64,000 bases of DNA from Altererythrobacter xiamenensis. Lineage in GTDB: Bacteria > Pseudomonadota > Alphaproteobacteria > Sphingomonadales > Sphingomonadaceae. Where the stretch lies: contig NZ_FXWG01000003.1 of the NCBI RefSeq assembly GCF_900177715.1, positions 62,001-126,000 on the forward strand, in the 5' to 3' direction. A model generated the notes under the pieces. The model saw only the letters and a program-made list of their open reading frames with translations, made no database searches and had not been told where the DNA came from. Shown piece by piece: positions 58,381 to 64,000 of this stretch. The translations under genes and the position numbers were made by a program. Within the stretch, counting starts at the first letter, position 1. Each line of letters opens with the position of its first letter.

Positions 58381-58398
58381 CCTTAAGCTAAGTTGAGG
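58381..58398. promoter_or_regulatory. Sox box (SoxR operator) between soxR and the VOC gene
   Basis: The 18-base site CCTTAAGCTAAGTTGAGG agrees with the enterobacterial SoxR operator at 15 of 18 positions by my reading. On the minus strand TTGACC (58402-58397) overlaps one end as a -35 element. An 19-20 base spacer runs to a weak -10-like CATCAA/ATCAAT near 58371-58377. This overlong spacer with the operator inside is the known SoxR-controlled promoter layout, and it points at the VOC gene. Confidence 0.8.
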
Positions 58399-58429
58399 TC
58401 AAGGGTTAATTGCTCTATGTCTGTGATCG

Positions 58430-58870
58430 ATGAAACCGAACGACCTTCTGACCATCGGGGAAGTGGCGGGCCGAACCGGTCTCTCCGTTTCCGCCATTCG
58501 CTTCTACGAAGACAAGGGGCTGGTCGAACCGATCAGAACCTCGGGCAACCAGCGGCGCTTTCTGCGCAGCGACATCCGGCGGTTGAGCTTTATCCTGATC
58601 GCGCAGCAGCTTGGATTACCGCTCGCTGAAATCGAGGAGCAGCTGAAGAAGCTGCCCCATGGCCGGACGCCCAATGCGGGTGACTGGCGCCGGATCAGCG
58701 CATCGATCCGTGGTGAGCTCGATCGCCGCATCGCGGAGCTCGAACGGACGCGCGACCGGCTCGACGGGTGTATCGGCTGCGGTTGCCTAAGCCTGAAGAA
58801 GTGCGCGCTCTACAACCCGGATGATCGTCTGGCCGCAGAAGGGCCGGGCCCGCGCCAGGTCCTGCGTTAG
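58430..58870 (+). CDS. soxR: Redox-sensitive transcriptional activator SoxR
   Basis: This 146-residue MerR-family regulator has an N-terminal winged helix-turn-helix (LTIGEVAGRTGLSVSAIRFY, YEDKGLV) and a dimerisation helix. The C-terminal [2Fe-2S] cluster cysteines C114, C117, C119 and C125 lie in CIGCGCLSLKKC, the exact SoxR spacing. Oxidation of the cluster, by redox-cycling compounds or superoxide, untwists the promoter DNA and switches on targets. No soxS is present, as expected outside enteric bacteria. The sox box lies 32 bases upstream. Its stop interlocks with that of the phosphatase gene (58867-58870). Confidence 0.96.
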   Translation: MKPNDLLTIGEVAGRTGLSVSAIRFYEDKGLVEPIRTSGNQRRFLRSDIRRLSFILIAQQLGLPLAEIEEQLKKLPHGRTPNAGDWRRISASIRGELDRRIAELERTRDRLDGCIGCGCLSLKKCALYNPDDRLAAEGPGPRQVLR

Positions 58871-59394
58871 GCCTCCGGCCCGAGCTCGGGGTCGAGATCG
58901 CGCGGGCGCGCGAGATGGACCAGCTTGCCGCAGCCCTTCTTCAGCTGAGACCACTCTTCGATATCGCACTCGAACACACAGAAGGAGGCGGTCGGCAATT
59001 TGGTCGCTGCTTCGTCGAAGAGGGCGTTCTCGTTCTTCGGGTCGACCAGTTCGAACAGCACTTCCTGCAGGCCCGGATTGTGACCGACGACGAGCACGGT
59101 GTCGGCATCGCCTGCATGGTCGATGATGACTTCGAAAATCGTGTCGGCGCTGGCGAGATAGAGCCGCTCGTCCCATTCCACTTCAAGTTCGGGCAGGCCT
59201 GCCAGCACCGTCCGCTTCACGCGCTCGGCAGGGCTGGCAACGACGACGTCCCACTTGATGCCGTGATCGCGCATGTGCTGACCGATGAGCGCGGCACCCT
59301 TCCGTCCGCGCTCATTTAGTCCGCGGTCGAAATCGCGCTTCGAAATATCGTCCCAGTCGGACTTGGCGTGGCGCAAAAGGGCGAGGATTTTCAA
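58867..59394 (-). CDS. SixA-like histidine phosphatase
   Basis: This 175-residue protein of the phosphoglycerate-mutase-like fold starts with LKILALLRHAKSDWDDIS, whose RHAKS motif carries the phospho-acceptor histidine. RGLNERGRKGAALIGQHM, ASPAERVKRT and VVGHNPGLQEVLFELV complete the SixA pattern. Family members dephosphorylate phosphohistidines in signalling proteins or act on small phospho-substrates. The start is a TTG at 59394, chosen because it precedes the motif by the usual distance; it lies two bases after the helicase stop. No ATG is available. Confidence 0.88.
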   Translation of the reverse strand: MKILALLRHAKSDWDDISKRDFDRGLNERGRKGAALIGQHMRDHGIKWDVVVASPAERVKRTVLAGLPELEVEWDERLYLASADTIFEVIIDHAGDADTVLVVGHNPGLQEVLFELVDPKNENALFDEAATKLPTASFCVFECDIEEWSQLKKGCGKLVHLARPRDLDPELGPEA

Positions 59395-59395
59395 T

Positions 59396-62134
59396 TCAGC
59401 TGTCCGACTGTTCGTGCGCGTCTGCCGCGATCTCGTTATCACTCGAAACACCAGCAGCAACGCGTTGTAAAGCCTCCTCCAGCGTCAATCTGATGACAGG
59501 GGTGCCTTCGGGGAAGGCGCTCAGCAGGCGGCTGGGGAAGGCGGGGGAGAGCACGATGAAGTGTCCGGCGTCCTCCTTGGTGCGGATCAACCGGCCGAAA
59601 GCCTGGGCGAGCCGGGCGCGGATTATGCGGTCGTCATAGGCGCTGCCGCCATTGGCCGCGCGCCGTGCCTTATGCAGGATATCGGGGCGCGGCCAAGGGA
59701 CTTGCTCCATGACGACGCAGCGCAGCGAGTGGCCGGGAACGTCGACCCCGTCGCGCAGGGCATCGGTGCCGAGCAGCGAGGCACGCGGATCGTCGCGGAA
59801 GATATCGACCAGCGTTCCGGTATCGATCGGATCGACGTGCTGCGCATAAAGGGGCAGTCCGGCGCGGGCGAGCCGGTCGGCGATGCGACCATGAACCGCG
59901 CGCATCCTTCGGATCGCGGTAAACAGGCCGAGCACGCCGCCGTCCGATGCCTCGATCAGCCGCGCATAAGCGCCGGAGAGCGCGGGCAGGTCACCCTTCT
60001 TGATGTCCGTGACGATCAGCACTTCGGCGCGCGCGGCGTAGTCGAACGGGCTTTCGGCAGATGTCAGATGGGGCTGGCTCTCGACATGCTCAGCGCCGGA
60101 GCGGGCAATGGCGGACTCCCACGGATCGGCTTCTGGGCTACGGTCGGTCAGCGTGGCACTAGTCAGCATCACGCCATGTGCAGGTTCGAGCACGACCTTG
60201 GCGAAGGGCTTCATCGGATCGAGCCAGCGGCGATGGATGCCGACATCGAACTCACGCGCGTCCGATCGTTCGACCGAAAGCCAGTCGACGAACTCCGGGT
60301 CGGCCGGGCCGCCAAGCCGGTCGAGCAGCGCCTCCCATGCCGCGATCAGGTCGATCCGCCATTGCAGCGAGAAGCGCGCACCTTCGATTCGCGCACGGCC
60401 CTGCGCGTCGAGCCAGTCGGGCGCGTCTGCCATGACCGCCTCGAGCCGTGTGCCGAGCTTTATCATCGGGGTGCGGATGGCCGCGAGCGCTTCGGCCGCC
60501 GCGCCCGCAGCCTCGATCAATTCGCCCGGCAGGCCCGAAGCCTCGGTCTCGATGCCATAGCCTGCATCGATGCCGCCCGATTCATCGCGGGCATAGGTGG
60601 CTGTGCGGACCTGGGCGAGAAGCGCTTCGAGCGGGCCATAGGGTTCGCCTTCATTGAGGCGGCCGAGCCAGCCGTCGGAGGGGAGGGCGAGCGCGGCTTC
60701 CAATGCCGCCTCGATCGCATCGCCGCCTTGTTCGTCATAGCTCGCGACATCGGCGAGTCGCGCGGCAAGGCCGCGCCGCCGCCCGCGCGAATTGCGCTCC
60801 GGCCCGATGATCCAGCGGCGCAGCTCGATCGCTTCCTGACCGGAAAGCACTGCGGCGAATGTCGAATCCGCAGCCTCGAAAACGTGATGTCCTTCGTCGA
60901 AGATGATGCGCGTGGGGCGCTGCGCATGGTCGCGGCCGCGCGCGGCGTTGACCATCACCAGCGCATGGTTGGCGATGACGAGATCGGCCTGGGCGGACGC
61001 TCGCGCGGCGCGCTCGATGAAGCATTTGCGGTAATGTGGGCAGCCGGCATAGACGCATTCGCCGCGCTGGTCGGTCAGCGCCGCGATGCCGCGCTTGCGG
61101 AACAGCGTGCCGAGCCAGCCCGGAAGGTCTCCGCCGATCATGTCACCGTCCTGGCTGAAAGCGGCCCAGCGCGCGACCAGTTGCGCCAGGATCGCAGGCC
61201 GCCCGGCAAAGCCGCCCTGCAGCGCGTCCTCCAGATTGAGCAGGCAGAGATAGTTCTCGCGCCCCTTGCGAACCACAACCGGCTTCGATCCGTCGGCGCG
61301 CTCGGCAGGCCAGGCGCGGCGGCTCTCCTGCCTCAGCTGCCGCTGCAGGTTCTTGGTATAGGTCGAAACCCAGGCTGTCCCCTGCGAGGCGTTCGACCAC
61401 AGCGATGCTGGTGCGAGATAGCCCAGCGTCTTGCCGATCCCGGTGCCCGCCTGCGCCAGCAACAGGTGCGGCACTTCACGCCTGTCGCGCGGGGCGAAAA
61501 CCTGCGCCACGTCGCGCGCATAGGCCTGCTGTCCCTCACGTTTCTCCGACCCTTCGCCAGTGAGGTGATCGAGCTGCGCCTGCACGTCTTCGGGCGCGAG
61601 CTGCACTTGCGAAGGGGCGGGGCGCTCGGGCGCTTCCTCCCATTCGGGCAGCTTGGAAAACAGCCATTTCTCCGCCTTTTGTGGCTTGGCGACATGGGGG
61701 CTTAGCACCTGCGCCCAAGGCCACCGCAGCCGCACCAGCGATTGCAGCGTGGACCAGGCGCCTTCGCGCTCGGGCCAGTTCTCGCTCTCGCACATGGCGA
61801 TCAGCGCGCCCGCCGCCTCCTGCAGGAAGGCAGGCACGTGCTCGTCGCCCTCCGGCTCTTCCAGGTCGAGCGCCTGCGCCAATCCCCGCGGTGTGGGCAC
61901 GCAAAACCGCGCCGGATGGACGAAGGCGTAGAGCTCGAGCAGGTCGAGGCCTGACAGGTCGGGATAGCCCAAGCGGCTCGCCACCAAAGGCGCATTAAGC
62001 AGTAGCACCGGCGTGTCGGCCGCCGCCATGATCGCGTCGCCCTTCGACACGGCGCCGGTCGCGGCATTGGGACCCTTCAGCCAGGTACCGGAGTGGCTCG
62101 CGTGGAGTGCGGGGAGGGGAAGCGGGGCGGACAC
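59396..62134 (-). CDS. DinG-family ATP-dependent DNA helicase
   Basis: This 912-residue superfamily 2 helicase has Walker A in LLLAQAGTGIGKTLGYLAPA and the DEAH-type box in RIIFDEGHHVFEAAD. Motif VI-like residues are in RARLAQAFGRLIRTKED. An iron-sulfur cluster domain is suggested by cysteines in ENYLCLLNLE and GECVYAGCPHYRKC. Expected activity is 5'-3' unwinding of damaged or R-loop DNA. The start is a GTG at 62134 giving a plausible N-terminus; an ATG at 62029, with AAGG upstream, is the alternative. The phosphatase gene follows two bases after its stop. Confidence 0.9.
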   Translation of the reverse strand: MSAPLPLPALHASHSGTWLKGPNAATGAVSKGDAIMAAADTPVLLLNAPLVASRLGYPDLSGLDLLELYAFVHPARFCVPTPRGLAQALDLEEPEGDEHVPAFLQEAAGALIAMCESENWPEREGAWSTLQSLVRLRWPWAQVLSPHVAKPQKAEKWLFSKLPEWEEAPERPAPSQVQLAPEDVQAQLDHLTGEGSEKREGQQAYARDVAQVFAPRDRREVPHLLLAQAGTGIGKTLGYLAPASLWSNASQGTAWVSTYTKNLQRQLRQESRRAWPAERADGSKPVVVRKGRENYLCLLNLEDALQGGFAGRPAILAQLVARWAAFSQDGDMIGGDLPGWLGTLFRKRGIAALTDQRGECVYAGCPHYRKCFIERAARASAQADLVIANHALVMVNAARGRDHAQRPTRIIFDEGHHVFEAADSTFAAVLSGQEAIELRRWIIGPERNSRGRRRGLAARLADVASYDEQGGDAIEAALEAALALPSDGWLGRLNEGEPYGPLEALLAQVRTATYARDESGGIDAGYGIETEASGLPGELIEAAGAAAEALAAIRTPMIKLGTRLEAVMADAPDWLDAQGRARIEGARFSLQWRIDLIAAWEALLDRLGGPADPEFVDWLSVERSDAREFDVGIHRRWLDPMKPFAKVVLEPAHGVMLTSATLTDRSPEADPWESAIARSGAEHVESQPHLTSAESPFDYAARAEVLIVTDIKKGDLPALSGAYARLIEASDGGVLGLFTAIRRMRAVHGRIADRLARAGLPLYAQHVDPIDTGTLVDIFRDDPRASLLGTDALRDGVDVPGHSLRCVVMEQVPWPRPDILHKARRAANGGSAYDDRIIRARLAQAFGRLIRTKEDAGHFIVLSPAFPSRLLSAFPEGTPVIRLTLEEALQRVAAGVSSDNEIAADAHEQSDS

Positions 62135-62305
62135 GGTTCAAGCGTTGCAAGAGCGAGAACGAAAAGTAAACGCTCGCAAAGCCAGATTTCCCTCGTTCGG
62201 GTCGCGCTCTTACCGGGCGACGGCAGTTGGCGGTCGCAATCGGGTCTTGGCGGATCGACTCTTCGCGCTTGCAACATGCGCTGCCTTGCGCAAGAGGCGA
62301 TTGCC

Positions 62306-63940
62306 ATGAGCATGGAAGAACTGATCGCCGCTGCACGTGTCAACAAGGCCTGGCCTTTCCAGGAGGCGCAGCGCCTGCTCAAACGCTATCCCGACGGCAC
62401 CAAGCCCGATGGCTCGCCGGTCCTGTTCGAGACGGGCTACGGCCCCTCGGGCCTGCCGCATATCGGTACATTTCAGGAGGTGCTGCGTACCACGCTGGTG
62501 CGCCGCGCCTTCGAAGCGCTGATCGGTGCGAAGCCCGAAGACGGCAAGACGCGCCTCGTCGCCTTCTCCGACGATATGGACGGCCTGCGCAAGGTGCCTG
62601 ACAACGTGCCGAACCAGGCGCTGCTAGAAGCGAATCTGCACAAGCCGCTTAGCCGGGTGCCGGACCCTTTCGAAAAAGGGCATGAGAGCTTTGCCGCGCA
62701 CAACAATGCGAAGCTGCGCGAATTCCTCGACCGCTTCGGTTTCGAATATGAGTTCGTTGCGGCCAACGACATGTACAATTCCGGGCGCTTCGACGATGCG
62801 CTCCGTCAGGTCCTGCGCAAGAACCAGGATATTCTCGACATCATGCTGCCGACCCTGCGCGAAGAGCGGCGGCAGACTTACTCGCCGGTCCTGCCGATCA
62901 GCCCGTCGACCGGCCATGTGCTGCAGGTGCCGGTCGAGGTGGTCGATGCGGAAGCGGGCACTATCCGTTTCACGGACGAAGATGGAACCACGGTCGAGCA
63001 GAGCGCATTGGGCGGCATGTCCAAGCTGCAGTGGAAGGTCGACTGGGCGATGCGCTGGTATGCGCTCGGCGTCGATTACGAAATGTACGGCAAGGATCTG
63101 ACCGACAGCGGCGTGCAGTCGGGCAAGATCGTCAAGGTGTTGGGCGGCCGCAAGCCCGACGGACTGATCTACGAGATGTTCCTCGACCAGAACGGCGAGA
63201 AGATTTCCAAGTCGAAGGGCAATGGCCTCTCGATCGAGGAGTGGCTGACCTATGGTAGCGAGGAAAGCCTCGGCTTTTACGTGTTCCCCAATCCCAAGAG
63301 CGCGAAGCAGCTCCACGTCGGGGTTATCCCGCGCGCGGTCGACGATTACTGGCAGTTCCGTGAAAGGCTCGCCGAGCAGCCGCTCGACAAGCAGCTTGGC
63401 AATCCCGTGTGGCACCTTCAACGCGCCAATGGCGGGTTCGAGGGCAGCGAGGCGCCCGGTGCTGGCGACACCTTGCCAGTGACCTATGGACTGCTGCTAA
63501 ACCTCGTCGGGGTGCTGGGAGCCGAGGCGAGCCACGAGCAGGTCTGGTCCTATCTCGGAAACTATATCCACGATGCCGATCCGGAGCATCACCCCCAACT
63601 GAACGGGCTGGTCGATTGCGCGCTTGCCTACAACCGTGACTTCATCGCCCCCACGCTCAAAAAGCGTGCGCCGAGCGAGAACGAGGCCGCCGCTCTGCGA
63701 GCGCTCGACGAAGTTCTGGCGGGGCTCGATCCGGAAACTCCGGCAGAGGATATCCAGACCGAGGTTTACGAGATCGGCAAGCGCGAGGAGTTCGATTTCG
63801 AATCCCTGCGTGACTGGTTCAAGGCGCTCTACGAGACCTTGCTGGGCAGCGAACAGGGGCCGCGCATGGGCAGCTTCATCGCGCTCTACGGGGTTGAAAA
63901 CTCGCGCCGCCTGATCGCGGAGGCACTGGCAAAGGCCTGA
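62306..63940 (+). CDS. lysS: Class I lysyl-tRNA synthetase
   Basis: This 544-residue enzyme is the class I (archaeal-type) LysRS, common in alphaproteobacteria, and unrelated to the class II enzyme of most bacteria. The HIGH-like motif is in YGPSGLPHIGTFQEVLR, and the KMSKS-like loop is KISKSKGNGLSIEEWL. GVDYEMYGKDLTDSGVQSGK lies in the active site. The C-terminal helical domain is complete. The ATG at 62306 has AGAGG about nine bases upstream; the frame extends further but has no other good start. It is divergent from the helicase. Confidence 0.95.
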   Translation: MSMEELIAAARVNKAWPFQEAQRLLKRYPDGTKPDGSPVLFETGYGPSGLPHIGTFQEVLRTTLVRRAFEALIGAKPEDGKTRLVAFSDDMDGLRKVPDNVPNQALLEANLHKPLSRVPDPFEKGHESFAAHNNAKLREFLDRFGFEYEFVAANDMYNSGRFDDALRQVLRKNQDILDIMLPTLREERRQTYSPVLPISPSTGHVLQVPVEVVDAEAGTIRFTDEDGTTVEQSALGGMSKLQWKVDWAMRWYALGVDYEMYGKDLTDSGVQSGKIVKVLGGRKPDGLIYEMFLDQNGEKISKSKGNGLSIEEWLTYGSEESLGFYVFPNPKSAKQLHVGVIPRAVDDYWQFRERLAEQPLDKQLGNPVWHLQRANGGFEGSEAPGAGDTLPVTYGLLLNLVGVLGAEASHEQVWSYLGNYIHDADPEHHPQLNGLVDCALAYNRDFIAPTLKKRAPSENEAAALRALDEVLAGLDPETPAEDIQTEVYEIGKREEFDFESLRDWFKALYETLLGSEQGPRMGSFIALYGVENSRRLIAEALAKA

Positions 63941-63958
63941 TCTTTCAGGCTTGCCTGC

Positions 63959-64000
63959 TTATTTCCACTTCCGGGTCCGGTACCACTTGGTGAAAACATA
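63959..64000 (-). CDS. Possible 3' end of a gene extending beyond the window
   Basis: Thirteen codons read leftward from the right edge (YVFTKWYRTRKWK) and end at a TAA at 63959-63961. The basic, aromatic tail is plausible as a protein C-terminus and the convergent layout with lysS is reasonable. It is too short to identify. Confidence 0.3.
   Translation of the reverse strand, partial: YVFTKWYRTRKWK

Noticed and set aside
59561-61705. 714-codon open frame on the plus strand
   Set aside because: It lies entirely antisense to the DinG-type helicase, has no recognisable domain, and is a product of high-GC third positions.

Overview
The window reads as a contiguous piece of an alphaproteobacterial chromosome, most likely from Sphingomonadales and probably the Erythrobacter/Qipengyuania group. 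This is an inference from gene content and style: GC-rich DNA, a class I lysyl-tRNA synthetase, a hemC-hemD-Mic60-like block, many short overlapping GTGA/ATGA gene junctions, and a TonB-dependent receptor of the large sphingomonad type. I see no rRNA, tRNA, CRISPR array, insertion sequence or prophage. Coding density is very high and no gap exceeds 300 bases.

Layout. 1-9.4 kb is central metabolism: a truncated aldehyde dehydrogenase and a divergent alanine dehydrogenase; a formaldehyde-detoxification operon (glutathione-dependent dehydrogenase, a cupin, S-formylglutathione hydrolase); tyrosine-catabolic maiA-fahA downstream of glutaryl-CoA dehydrogenase; and acetyl-CoA synthetase followed by a small secreted tail-collar protein. 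9.4-14.9 kb is a minus-strand run: tsaD, gpsA, a polysaccharide flippase, an OmpA-domain protein, a 34-residue membrane peptide, a membrane-anchored helix-hairpin-helix protein and a lone receiver. 15-25 kb holds hemC-hemD-Mic60-like, a ubiquinone-type monooxygenase, dsbD, an S10 peptidase and uvrB. 25-27 kb holds two tandem DUF3617-like lipoproteins and a hydrolase.

27.3-31.3 kb is the most interesting block: a tightly coupled four-gene operon (circularly permuted ATP-grasp, alpha-E protein, transglutaminase-like protein, Anbu proteasome-type subunit). It is thought to form a peptide-linkage and peptide-cleavage system whose chemistry is unresolved. A LuxR-type protein with a degenerate receiver follows it. 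32-38.9 kb has an extensin-like lipoprotein, putP with a VOC protein, and a trehalose operon otsB-GH15-otsA with a 16-base micro-duplication at the otsA start. 38.9-48.8 kb has typA, a TonB receptor with a clear terminator, astD, selO, a hydrolase and a glycosyltransferase. 48.9-58.3 kb has a YfgM-like protein with BamB, an ICMT-like methyltransferase, gshA, rsmE, ubiA, an SRAP/YedK protein and a secreted amidohydrolase. 57.9-58.9 kb pairs a VOC protein with divergent soxR around a well-preserved sox box. The window closes with a SixA-like phosphatase, a DinG-family helicase, lysS and the tail of one more gene.

Themes: several genes use or make glutathione (formaldehyde pathway, maleylacetoacetate isomerase, gshA) and two glyoxalase-fold proteins are present. 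Three of nine convergent gene pairs share interlocked four-base stop codons. Functional calls rest on reading motifs by eye; no database search was run.
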